A stretch of 64,000 nt of DNA from Flavobacteriaceae bacterium (GTDB lineage Bacteria; Bacteroidota; Bacteroidia; Flavobacteriales; Flavobacteriaceae): positions 88,667-152,666 of the forward strand of contig CANKZI010000002.1 in assembly GCA_947488595.1 (NCBI GenBank). Reading direction: 5' to 3'. Shown here one piece after another: positions 52,310 to 63,600 of the stretch (position 1 is the first letter of the stretch; every line of letters begins with the position of its first letter). The notes below the pieces were generated by a model. That model worked only from the letters and a program-made list of their open reading frames with translations, made no database searches and had not been told where the DNA came from. The position numbers and the translations under genes were made by a program.

Positions 52310-55300
52310 CTATTTCTTAACGATTTTTAGTGTTTGCGTCGTTCCGGTTGCATCGGTCAAAGTCATCACATAAATCCCTTGGCGCAATGCAGACAAATCC
52401 ACTGTTGAAGTGGCGGCTGCCGAAAACACCAACTGCCCCAATTGGTTGTGGAGGTTGACCTTTGTGATTGCAGTAGCGGAGGCAAGGTTCAAAATACCAT
52501 CAGTTGGGTTGGGAAATACCGTTATTTTACTAACATCAAATTCTTGCGCCGATAAAGCAGTTACAAATTCGGTACTTGCGGTGTTGGTCACAATGGCCGG
52601 ATTAAAATCAAAATAGATATCGGCCGTCGCTTGGATGATATCGCCTAGGACGACACTTTGCTTTGGTTTTATTTTAAAAGCGATAAAACCATGGGAGTTG
52701 GGTTCGTCGTTGGTGCTGTCGGGCAAATTGATGTCATCAAACACAAAACTTACTTCGCTGCCATTGCGAATATTGACCTGACCTGTATGGCTAAGACTTT
52801 CGAGTTGCATGCTCGCCCAATCGAGTTTGTTGTCTAAGGTGTGGTTTACACGCACATTGATGGCGCTCGCCGTTCCTGTGTTTTGAAAACGGATGAGGTA
52901 ATGCAGGTAGTTGTCGGCATCGGCGATCAGCACCTCATCGCCCTCAAGACAAGTGATGTCGTTAGGGTCATACGAACCCACAACGATTTGACTAATCGAA
53001 AATACATTGTCACTATCGGTGTGATCTGCTGTGATGGGATTGATAGTAGCTGTCGTGAGTAATATATCGTTAATATTGGTAACCGGCGGTGCAAAGACAT
53101 TGAATTGTAAGTCAATGGTTTTTGTTTCAAAAGGATTGAGTGCTGTAAAATCAAAAGTCAGGGTATTGGTAGTTTGCGTCGCTATTGTTTCTGTTGCATT
53201 TAGAAAATTTAGTTTTGAACCGTCGAATTCAAAAGTAACCGTCCCGCTTAACTGTGTAGTGCCTGCATTTTTATAAACGATGCGGTAGCCCGTATTAAAA
53301 CCAGGTCTTGGGTTGTTGGCGAGCGGATAAAAACTAATGTTCAAATCATTGATGGCCACGGTCGGAACGATGCAAAAATTGATGTTGTCGTTGTTGCCCA
53401 AGCCAGTGAAGTTGGATTCAAAAGTTGCTGGACTTGGCGCATAATAGTTGGGCAATTGCGATGTAATTTGTGTGGTTATAATGCCTTCTTGGGTGGTAAA
53501 AATCTGAAACTGCCCATTTTCTTGAGAGAAGGTTGCGTTGGTAGCCGTGTTATCGTTAGCTACCAACAGGATGCCACTTAAAACAGCATCGGTATCGGTG
53601 CAGCCGTCACCCAGAAAATCAAAACGAACGGTACCGCTGATGCCATTAGAAGTGGGTAGTATTGTGTTTTTGTGCCATACAATTTTATCGTCATATTCGG
53701 AGATGGAAACAATGTCAATTGTGTTATTGTTATCGATATCGGAAGCAAACAAATCATAAGGACTATTCGAATTTTGCGATACAATCTGTTGGGTATTTTC
53801 AAAATTGCCAAGTCCGTCAGTATTCTTGTACCATGCCACAACACCGCCATTGCCTGAATCCGCGGAGGCAACATCCGTATCGCCATCATTATCAAAATCG
53901 GCAACTACAAGACTTTTGGGCGTTGCTATAATGGTCGTAATTAAATGCGTTGTCGTAAAAGCTCCTAAACCATTAACGTTTTCGGCCCAACGCACAAAAG
54001 CGGGCTCGCTGACGTTTATATTTTTGCCTGTATAAACAATATCCAGGTCGCCATCATTATCAAAATCGGCAATTTTTGCGGAAGCGCAACCATAAGGATA
54101 GTCAATTATAACTTGTCTTGTGCCAAAAGTACCCTGCCCATTCAAATTGAGATAGTAATAGAGTCCATAATTCGTGGATAGAACAAGATCCAAATCGGCA
54201 TCGCCATCCAAATCGCCAAAGTCGAGCGAGGTCATGCTGGTATTACCGATGCCCTCTATAATTAATTGGGTGCTAAAATTACCTTGACCATCGAGGTTTT
54301 TATACCATGAAATTCTTTGGTATCCTAAAACAAAAACATCCTTATCGCCATCATTGTCAATATCACAGAGGAAAACCCGGTACGCTTGGTTCAGCGTGTT
54401 GTCGATGATTTGCGGAGCGCCAAAAGTGCCTGCTCCATCGGTATTTTTAAACCAAACGATTTGATCATCCAAAAGCGAAGTTGCCAATACATCGTTAAAC
54501 CCATCGCCATTGAGGTCTCCGACAGCGACCGAAGTAGCGCCGTTCAAAGTATTTGATATGATTTGCTGCGAATTATAAAAATTTCCCTGTCCGTCCAAAT
54601 TTTCAAACCACGAAATTTTATCATCCCAATACGAAGCCGCAATAATGTCTTTATCGCCATCGCCATCGATATCTTCGGCACGAACCACGCGTCCGCCATC
54701 GATGTGTTTTGTAATGATGGTTGGTGCAAAAGTGCCTGTTCCGTTGGTGTTTTTAAACAATTTGATGTTGTTATCAATATTAGTCGCCGTAAGGAAATCC
54801 AAGTCGCCGTCCGTATCCATATCTGAAAAACAAATGTCGCGAATGTCTCCAGAATGGGGTGCAATAAAAATTTCACTGCCAAAATTACCCAAGCCGTCAT
54901 TCTCGAGCCAACCGATTTTTTTGTCGCTATTAGAGCCAAAAATCACATCGAGATCACTATCACCATCCACATCGGCAAGGCGCACCACCGAAGGCGCATC
55001 GGCAGTGAGTGACAAAACCTGTTGTGGACCAAAATCGCCTAGACCATTGGTATTTTCGTACCATGCAATCTTGTCATCATTAGCGGAAGCTGATACGACA
55101 TCCATATCGCCATCGCCGTCCATATCGCCTGCATAAACCGAAGTAACGTACTGCACCGCACCGGAAATTAGTATTCTGCTTCCAAAAGTGCCCAATCCAT
55201 TGGTGTTTTTATACCAAGTCAATCCTTGCGAACCGCCGTCTATGGAGTAGGAAGATACAATATCCAGTGTGCCATTGCCATCGATATCTGTCGTATAAAA

Positions 55301-55873
55301 ATTTGGAATGCTCGAGACAATATTTTCAATAGTGTAAGTGGTTCCAAAAGTGCCCAATCCATCGGTATTTTTAATCCATTTCATTTCGCCTTCTGAACGG
55401 GAAGACCAAACCAAATCCAAATCATTATCATTATCCATATCTGCCGCCATGACAAAATTCGCGCTTAAGGCGTACATGGCTTGTTTTAGTGCAAACGTGC
55501 CGGCGCCATCCGTGTTTTCATACCATCTAACATTACTGGTCGACAAAGACGCTACAATTGCATCCATATCGCCATCGGCATCCATATCGGCAGCATATAC
55601 ACCCCATGCGGTTCCAATTTCAGAGGCAATGGTATGGCGCTCAAAGTCGCCGCCCACACCATCCAGATTTTCGAACCATACCAAGCTATAGCCAAAATAA
55701 GACGAAGTCAAAACATCTTGGTCGCCATCACCATCAAAATCAGCCGAAAAAACCGAATTAGAGGATTGCACATATAGCGCATTGTCTATCACTACTTCGT
55801 CTTCGAAGGTAACCTGTGCGTTCAAGAACAATGTGGTGCCTAGTAGAAGTAAGAAAGTAATTTTTGATTGCAT
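52310..55873 (-). CDS. Secreted FG-GAP/VCBS-repeat protein with T9SS sorting domain
   Basis: The 1187-residue protein has a signal peptide (1-19, ending LNAQ). About 14 FG-GAP-like repeats of roughly 47 residues follow (about 30-740), each with a calcium-binding D.D.DGD.D loop (e.g. ADFDGDGDQD, GDMDGDGDMD, EDIDGDGDKD) and a W[FY][EK]N(T/L)DG turn. A beta-sandwich region (about 745-960), a DUF7619-like domain beginning GSYDPND (about 966) and a T9SS type A sorting domain (about 1119-1187, VFPNPTDGILN to LKIVKK) come next. The repeats should fold into beta-propellers at the cell surface. No enzyme motif is seen; adhesion or binding is the likely role. Confidence 0.93.
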   Translation of the reverse strand: MQSKITFLLLLGTTLFLNAQVTFEDEVVIDNALYVQSSNSVFSADFDGDGDQDVLTSSYFGYSLVWFENLDGVGGDFERHTIASEIGTAWGVYAADMDADGDMDAIVASLSTSNVRWYENTDGAGTFALKQAMYALSANFVMAADMDNDNDLDLVWSSRSEGEMKWIKNTDGLGTFGTTYTIENIVSSIPNFYTTDIDGNGTLDIVSSYSIDGGSQGLTWYKNTNGLGTFGSRILISGAVQYVTSVYAGDMDGDGDMDVVSASANDDKIAWYENTNGLGDFGPQQVLSLTADAPSVVRLADVDGDSDLDVIFGSNSDKKIGWLENDGLGNFGSEIFIAPHSGDIRDICFSDMDTDGDLDFLTATNIDNNIKLFKNTNGTGTFAPTIITKHIDGGRVVRAEDIDGDGDKDIIAASYWDDKISWFENLDGQGNFYNSQQIISNTLNGATSVAVGDLNGDGFNDVLATSLLDDQIVWFKNTDGAGTFGAPQIIDNTLNQAYRVFLCDIDNDGDKDVFVLGYQRISWYKNLDGQGNFSTQLIIEGIGNTSMTSLDFGDLDGDADLDLVLSTNYGLYYYLNLNGQGTFGTRQVIIDYPYGCASAKIADFDNDGDLDIVYTGKNINVSEPAFVRWAENVNGLGAFTTTHLITTIIATPKSLVVADFDNDGDTDVASADSGNGGVVAWYKNTDGLGNFENTQQIVSQNSNSPYDLFASDIDNNNTIDIVSISEYDDKIVWHKNTILPTSNGISGTVRFDFLGDGCTDTDAVLSGILLVANDNTATNATFSQENGQFQIFTTQEGIITTQITSQLPNYYAPSPATFESNFTGLGNNDNINFCIVPTVAINDLNISFYPLANNPRPGFNTGYRIVYKNAGTTQLSGTVTFEFDGSKLNFLNATETIATQTTNTLTFDFTALNPFETKTIDLQFNVFAPPVTNINDILLTTATINPITADHTDSDNVFSISQIVVGSYDPNDITCLEGDEVLIADADNYLHYLIRFQNTGTASAINVRVNHTLDNKLDWASMQLESLSHTGQVNIRNGSEVSFVFDDINLPDSTNDEPNSHGFIAFKIKPKQSVVLGDIIQATADIYFDFNPAIVTNTASTEFVTALSAQEFDVSKITVFPNPTDGILNLASATAITKVNLHNQLGQLVFSAAATSTVDLSALRQGIYVMTLTDATGTTQTLKIVKK

Positions 55874-56048
55874 AATTTTTTTTTATCGAAGCACAAATGT
55901 AAATCATTATCAATCAGCAACAAATAGCAATTGGTGCGATTGTAGATAATTAACATTCGTTGTGCAAAATGTTTTTATTTCGAGGCGAAAAAACAACAAG
56001 CCCGCCGTTTCGAAAGCGGATTAAAATTTGAACTAATCGATAAACACT

Positions 56049-56091
56049 GCAAATTCACGAATTCAAAGTGATTTTAAATTCGTGAATTTGC
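56049..56091. repeat. Perfect 15-bp inverted repeat
   Basis: GCAAATTCACGAATT (56049-56063) is the exact reverse complement of 56077-56091, with a 13-nt loop. No U-tract follows on either strand. From memory, AATTCGTGAATTTGTGGC-like sequences are dispersed in flavobacterial intergenic DNA. Confidence 0.55.
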
Positions 56092-57205
56092 GGCAATAAA
56101 AACAGCTTTCAAAGCGTAAGAAAATGCATTGTGCAATTTAAGCTGTTAGCGCTATTGAAGTCCAATAAACTAAATCTGTTTCAAAATTTTACTTTTTTGA
56201 AGATCTTTCCACAGGAGTTTTACTTGAAAAAACGGGAAGCAATCGTTGCGAGGAGGGAGCTTCAATTGTATTGGATTTGCAAATCGATTATCCTCAACAG
56301 TAAAACTATTACTACGCTATTTCACATTCATAGCAGCCTTTTTCAGAATGAAAGCATCGAAAAAACTGCTATTGGGTTTGCTGTTGCTTCACTATTTGCT
56401 TTGGAAGAAAATAAAAATATTTTAAAACGTAATTTAAAAAGTTTTTGTGAAGCTAAAGGTGTTAATTGGATGGTGAAGGTTGATCGTGTTGCAATAAAGT
56501 GGCTATTATTCTTAAATTTTGACCTGCCAACAGTGCTTCGTTGCGCTACAAGCAATGGGTCATGTGCAGCCACTTCCAAGTAGTCCTTTGGTTTTTTATT
56601 TTCACGTCCAGTTTTAATGAAGAAGTGTTATAAAAAAAACTACTAAATTACTCCAGAAGCTTTTAAAATCTGCAGTATGTGCTTTTTGCGTTACAATTTT
56701 AGAAGTCAAGTTCCTTATTAATTTAGGTCGTAAAATTACGGTTTTAGCGCGGGAAGAGCTTTTTAAAATTAAGTAAATTACAAATACAAATTTTCACAGA
56801 GATTATATATGGACCTACTTTTGTTTTTAAAAAAAATAAGTACTGAATGCAATTATTGCTTCAGCGCTACAATCACGTATAGCAATACCAATTGAAAAAT
56901 AGCGAAGGTTAGAGGGCTGATTGATTTGCTAACGAAAACTTTAGTTCTTATTCAAACCCAACTTCGCATTGCGTTAATATAGTTTACGTAAGCAAAATAA
57001 CCAAAGTTACTGTTATGAATTTATGGGGTCAAGTATTGCAAAAAATCGCTCATGTGAATTACAAATAAACGTTGATTGGTCATCCTATCTATTAGTAACT
57101 TACTTATTAAGAGTTGTTGTTGATGCTAATGATCAAATCATAAAGGTGTTCAAAAGAGATTAATTATTTTGAGGTAAATTGCGGGATTTTCAATTTGATT
57201 AATTC

Positions 57206-57236
57206 AAAACCATCAACGAAAGTCGGTGGTTTTTTT
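57206..57236 (+). terminator. Orphan intrinsic terminator
   Basis: AAAACCATC (57206-57214) pairs with GGTGGTTTT (57225-57233) in a 9-bp stem with one G-T pair, followed by T to 57236. No confident plus-strand gene lies upstream within the window's gene-free region. Confidence 0.6.
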
Positions 57237-57663
57237 ATGACATATAATCGCTACAAAAATGTGCTTAAGCAAGGTTTGATGTAAGAAAAAGAAAATAGTA
57301 ATGCATCAATGCAGATTGAAACGCCGTCCTATTTTTCTTTAAGCAGATGTGCACGATATAAATTAAATAAAATTAGGTGAATTCTTTGTAAATTTTATGA
57401 ATGAGTAAAGTCTATTACTTAAAAACAAAGCACTTTATCACGGATTCGAGTGACTTTTTTTAATGTTACAACCGTTAGAAAAAAAAGTCTTAAAATCAAT
57501 ATGTTTTTTAAACGCTCCTTATGTGCGTTGGTTTTAAGTTCTTTAAATTATATAATTACCTTTTAAAATTCCATAAATTTAAAAGTATATCTAATTATTA
57601 ACATGAGTATTTATTTATATTTACGAAAGATTAAATATTTATTAACCAATTATCAAAACAATT

Positions 57664-60600
57664 ATGTTTATCAATTACTCTTTAAAAAATTCTTTTGAGC
57701 ATCTTTCGCTGTTAAGCGAAAAGCTATTAGAAAAAAAACCAAAAATAAATGGTTTTGTATTGATGGTTTTGATGTTATTGTTTGCTGTCACAGGCATACA
57801 AGCACAAACCCAAAGAATCCCAGCTGGTGATGGTAATTTTGCCAATGGATCAACTTTCGCTGCCAATGGTTGGACAGTTGCTAATCAGGGTGTAAGTCCT
57901 GTGAAATGGGCTGTTGGAACTGCGGCATCTGGAACGTCACAAACAGGTAATGTCGCAGCTGGTTCTGCTTCAGTGACTTTATCCGCAGCGAATGCTGGTA
58001 TAACAGTAGGTCAGATAGTGTATGGTTCAGGTATCCCTGCAAACACATTTGTATCTGCTATTAATGGTACAGTATTAACGTTATCACAAAATGCAACCCT
58101 TTCAACTACTGGTGCTACCCTTGGTTTTGGTATGTTTGCTGGTGGTATCAGTGTTGGTATCGCTCAGTTGACAACGGCGTCTATTGTATCAGGTGCCTAT
58201 ACAATTACTCTTGCTGCAAATCCCAACCCAAATATTGCTGTGGGTATGGCGATTGCTCCGATTTCAGGTATTATTGCTGCCAATACCTATGTTGCCAGTA
58301 TAAGTGGAACAACATTAGGATTGTCTCAAGCAACAATAGGTGCTGCAGCTGTTGCACAAACGCTAACATTTTCGGCTACTTCTGCTGCCATAGCTGGTAA
58401 TGCTGCTTATGTGTCAAATGACAATGGTGTTACCAACTCTTATGCTGGATATCCAACCACGAGAACGGTTTATTTTTATAGAGATATCACTACTGTTCCA
58501 GCTAACGAAACAGCGATGACGTTAACCTTTGATGTAAAATCGGCTCCTGCTTCAGGTGGTGGCTGGCAAGTATTTGTTGCTCCAACTTCGCAAACAGTAA
58601 CAGGTACTGATACCCAAGTGACTTTACCATTTACTTATCCGACAGGTACAAATCCGATTTGGGCTGGTGCAACATTGATTTCTTTCAATTCCAATGCTCA
58701 AGCTGCTACAACGAAAACTACTGCTTTTATCCCTAAATCTTTTGCGGGATCTTCTTTCCGATTGATTTTTGTTTGGACAAATGGCACAAGTGCAGGAACG
58801 CTTCCTCCAGCTGCTATTGATAATATTTCACTTACTTCAAGAACACCTGAAGAAATTACTTGCGCTCAATCAGGTCTTTGGTCTCAGCCAGGAACTTGGG
58901 ATGGTGGTAAAGTTCCGACTCATGCTGACAGCGCTGTTCTTGATAACAATGGCGAAGTAGTTATGGTTGACTCAAGGTATTCTGGTTGTGAGGATTTAAC
59001 CCTCGCAGGGACCAATACTTTACTACAATTTGCTATTAGCACAGTTGTAGATGAGTTTAGAGTGAACAATGATGTGAATATTGCTGCTAGCGGTGCTCGT
59101 TTTAATAATCATGATGGTACCAATGGTAGGTATCTAAAAGTAGGTCACGATTTTACTTTAGGTGCCAATGCAAGATTTGATAGCCAATTGGGAACTGGTT
59201 TATTTGGTAGATTAAACCTGAACGGATCAACATTGCAAACGGTAACTTTTGACCCGGCTGGTTTTGTAGGCGGTTCTGCTGCAGGTGTAAATACTAGCAG
59301 TAATGTCGCTAATGTATTGTCTAGCTTAGAAGTTACAAACACCGATACCGCATCGCCAAACGTAATTTGGAATGCAGATGGGATTAGAATTAAAAGTGGA
59401 TTAGTATTAACAAGCGGTCGAGTTAGTATTGCTACTGGTAAAAGATTAATTCTTGGAAATTTTGGACAAATGTCTGCTGGTGGCCTTTCTATTACTCCTG
59501 GATATGGGTTTACTAGTGGCACGGTGTCTAGGTGGCTGTCGTCTGCTAATAATGATAATGTGCAGGCAGGTAATGAATATCCTGGCACCAGTGTAAATAG
59601 TAAACCGAACTGGTATCCCTTTATTAGCGGTGCAAATATGAATAGAAATTTGTATTTATTGCCAAATGGTAACCCAACAACAGCTGGTGAAGTAGCCATA
59701 ACCTATACTGATGCCACCACAGCTACCGGAAGTTTGTCTATAGCGGATGGTAGTTATACTATTAATAATAGATTTGACGGAAACTGGTCGGTTGCTACTC
59801 CAAATTCTTCGGTTACAGGTACAGCTTTAACATATGCTACAAGCACAAATCATAGGGTAATGGTTTATGCTAGCGGTGCTTACCAGGCCATTGATGGTTC
59901 TTCTCGATTGATGAACTTAAATTCGGCACTTGCAGGCACACACCAAGCAGGAACAGAACAACCTTTTGTTGTAAGAACAGATTTGTCTTTGGCAAATATG
60001 ATTGCTGCTCCAATGTACATAGGAGTTAATGATGGTTCAAAAGTGTCATCTAATAATACTATAACATCTACAGTTACTGGAGGTGACCGCAATTGGAATA
60101 CAGCAGCAACATGGGTTGGAGGTGTAGTACCTACTTGTACTAATAATGTTATTATTGCTAGTGGAGCAACGGTTACTGTATCAGCAGCAGCAGATGCAGC
60201 TAGTGTTGTAATCAATGCTGGTGGTACTTTGACCAATAATGGCGGTACTATGACAGTAGGGTGTACCAACAACAATAATGCATTTATTAATTATGGTACA
60301 CACACGATGACTGCGGGTACGTTGAAAGTAAATGGTTTTGTAGCTCATAAATTGAATAGTACTTTTAACCAAACGGGTGGAGACATCATTATTGATAGTA
60401 ATGACAATGGAACTGTTGCTACTTCTGTTGCTTATGGTGTATCGTCTTGTAAAATTGACACTTCAAATTTGGCTTTGACAGGTGGGAAAATAACAATTGT
60501 TGATCCACTTATAAATGAAGCTACTCCTACTGCAGTTACCGCGGCTTCAAGTCTTGACTTGTTAACGCCGGCAAATGGTACTTTTACCTCAACTACGAGT

Positions 60601-63600
60601 GGTGTTACAGCGCTTAATTCTCCTACAATAGTTGTGTCTAGTCCCAATATGTACTTTGTTGGGCAAACTGTTTCTGGAACTGGTATTGCAACAGGAACTG
60701 TTACTGTTACAAATATTACCGTTGGAACTGTTGGATTTTCGCCACCAATTACGTTAACATTGAGTACTAATACTGCGACAGCTATTCCAGCAAATACGGC
60801 GCTAACTTTCTCTGCGATGATAAATGGAGGCTCTTCTTTGGTGGTAGCGCCAAATGCTAACAATGGTGCAATTTCGGCTGGCTCAGCTATAACTGGACCC
60901 GGAATTCAACCAGGGACCACAATTACCTCAGTTGTTTTTCCGGGATTTGATGCTACGCAATCGAACGTAAAACTTAATTTATCACTACCTGTTTCTGATT
61001 TGACAACATCACCTGCAACCTCTGCAGTCACTTTATCAATGCCTGCATATACTGTAGGTTCTTCAACTGTAGTTTTACCTGCGGCTAATACTTCTTTGCT
61101 TAATGGAATGCCAGTTTCGGGAACAGGATTGTTGCCAGGAACATTTATTGCAGCTGTTGAAGGTGCCAAAATAACATTTTCTGCGCCTATTCAGGCCGGA
61201 GCACCAACGCCTTTAGTATTTAATGTTTATCCAGACACTGCAATTAGTAGTGGATCGTTTGTATACAGCGGATCGAATTATGCAGCAGGTTTAAACCACA
61301 CATTGCAAATTGGTGACGGTGTTTCTACTCAAAAAGGGGCAGTTTTAACTAATGGCTTTAATTGTATTTTCTGGACAACAAATGGAATGTTCTCATTAGG
61401 AAATCTTACTATAGATGCTCCTGATGGTGATAATAGATTTATGAGTACTTCAAACTTTGGAACAAATACTGGCTTAGGAACTATGAACGTTCAAAATCAA
61501 CTAACAATTACTGCCGGTAGTACTTTGAAAAAATTAAATGGTAATAACACCTATTATGTTGGTGGTAACATCGTTAATAATGGTTCATTTTTACAACCAA
61601 CAGCTTCTTCCCCTTTATATTTAGGAAACTTTATTAATGGAGTTGCTGTTCCAACTTCCCTTGCGCAAACTATTTCTGGAGCAGGGACTTGGAGTAATAA
61701 CCAATATTCGTTGACTACAAATTCACCTACAGGTGCGGTATCTTCTTTAACAGTAAACAATACAAGCCCTGCTGGTGTTACATTACAGGTGCCTAATTTT
61801 AGATCTGTTCTTGGGGTTGCCTTAACCAACGGAATTCTTTACACTTCTGCTGCATATCCTATGTATTGTGGTGTTGCGGATGTTACAGGACCATTCTTTG
61901 GTGGTTCCTTCACCGGCGGTAGCGCTACATCATATATCGATGGACCATGCTATCATGCTAATAAAAGTGATGCAAACATTAATCAGTTTAGATTATTCCC
62001 TACTGGTAAAAATGGTAAATACCTTCCAATTTCTATTTCATCAACTGGAGGTGTTGAATTAATGGCTGAAGCGTTTGACACGAATTCGGGTACTGTAAAC
62101 ACTGCTAACGCTTCTGGTTTAAGCGCTAACAGATGGAAATTGTCAAGAGTAGGTACAGCAGGTACTTTTACAGGATATAATGTTAGAATAGGTTCAAATC
62201 CAGATGTAACAGCATCAAACCTACTTGTTCATGCTACGGCAGATCAAGGAACTTATGATATCATAAATACTCCTGCATCTGCTATGACTTTTGCGGCTGG
62301 AACACCTAATACGCTTACTTTAGCAACTGCTCAAACGGGTGGTTTCCTAGGTAATTTTGCTTTTGCTAGTGGTGGTGCTTGTTCAGGTACTCCTGCGCCA
62401 GTTGCTGCTGCAACTGTAACTAATTTATGTGCAGGTCAATCTACAACATTAAGCTTAACAGGTTTGTCTGGTGCCGGATTAACCTACCAATGGAGAAGTT
62501 CTGTAGATGCTGGTACTACTTGGGTTAGCATCAATGGAGCTACTTCAGCTTCCTATGTTGCCACTCCAACTGTAAACACTTCTTATGCTTGTAGTGTAAC
62601 TTGTTCATCAAGCACTGGAGTTTCAAATTCGGTTGCTATCACCATGAGTGCTTCAACTGCAACTACAACTGGTAATACGGTTTGTGCGGGAAGTTCAGCG
62701 TTATTAGGCGCTGCTGGTAGCACAATTTTAAACTGGTATGACGCACCAACTGGAGGTAATTTGGTTGCAACAGGAGCTTCGTATAGTCCTACTGTAGCTG
62801 AAACAACTACTTTTTATGTGTCTTCTGCAAACGTAACTGCTGGTAATGCAGGTGTGACTACATGGACTGGAACTGCAGCCTCTTCTGCTTTATTTAGTGG
62901 TATTGCATTTGATGTTACCAATAAAGTAAAATTGAAGACAGTGACTGTTTACCCTAAAAACACTGCTGCACTTACGCCTATAACTGTTGCTTTATTTGAT
63001 GCTACTGGCAATATTGTTGCAGGAACTGCTCCAGTAACCTTCACACCAAATTTAAATACGGGAGTCCTAGGAACAGCGCAGATTGTAACACTTAACTATA
63101 CTATTCCTGTAGGAACTGGATATAGATTAGTAGCTACTTATGGTTTAGCTGCAACGACCAATACATTAGGAAACAGCACAACTGCTATCACTTATCCAAC
63201 AAGTGGCGCTATTAGCTTAACGGGTAATGTTACTAACCTTACAAGTGCAGTAACAACCACAGGAGCTACAACAAGTTGTTTCCATAACTTAACTTTTGAT
63301 GAAGTTTGTGAGTCAGTTACAAGAACTCCAGTTACTGCAACAATCAATTTGACTGCACTGCCTACGGCAGTAAGCCAATTTTTCCCTAATGGCGCTACCG
63401 TTGCTAATTTAGTTGCGACAGGAACTGCTTTAAAATGGTATACAGCAGCTAGCGGAGGTTCAAACTTGGCTGGTACAACGTTATTGGTAGCGGGCACTTA
63501 TTATGTTTCCCAGACCATTAACGGTTGTGAAAGTGCAAGAGCATCGGTTGCTATAACAATAGGCGATAATCCAATTGTAACCTCTCCTGTAAATTATTGC

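Larger units (their letters stand above)
55874..57663. other. 1.8-kb largely gene-free region before the giant exported protein gene
   Basis: The region is AT-rich and holds no confident gene. It contains a perfect 15-bp inverted repeat (56049-56091), a weak GTG-started frame (56131-56583) with no protein-like features, a 46-codon ATG frame at 57023-57163 ending ANDQIIKVFKRD, and a plus-strand terminator at 57206-57236. The terminator implies that something upstream on the plus strand is or was transcribed, perhaps a decayed gene or small RNA. The 430 nt before the giant gene have no exact consensus promoter. Confidence 0.5.

Noticed and set aside
52410..55761. Many plus-strand frames opposite the FG-GAP gene
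   Set aside because: They arise from the regular Asp/Gly-rich repeat codons on the other strand and show no independent protein character.
52310..55873. Regular spaced repeats that might suggest a CRISPR array or satellite
   Set aside because: The period of about 140 nt codes for degenerate FG-GAP protein repeats with third-position variation, not identical repeats with unique spacers.
56131..56583. GTG-started 150-codon plus-strand frame and its 78-codon antisense partner
   Set aside because: No signal peptide, domain or compositional bias typical of the neighbouring genes; likely chance openness in the gene-poor interval.
57675..63497. Several minus-strand open frames of 60-185 codons under the giant gene (e.g. 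59145-59699, 60432-60863, 63192-63497)
   Set aside because: They are antisense shadows of a continuous plus-strand frame with domain structure; their Val/Pro/Thr-rich composition mirrors the Ala/Gly/Thr codons of the real gene.
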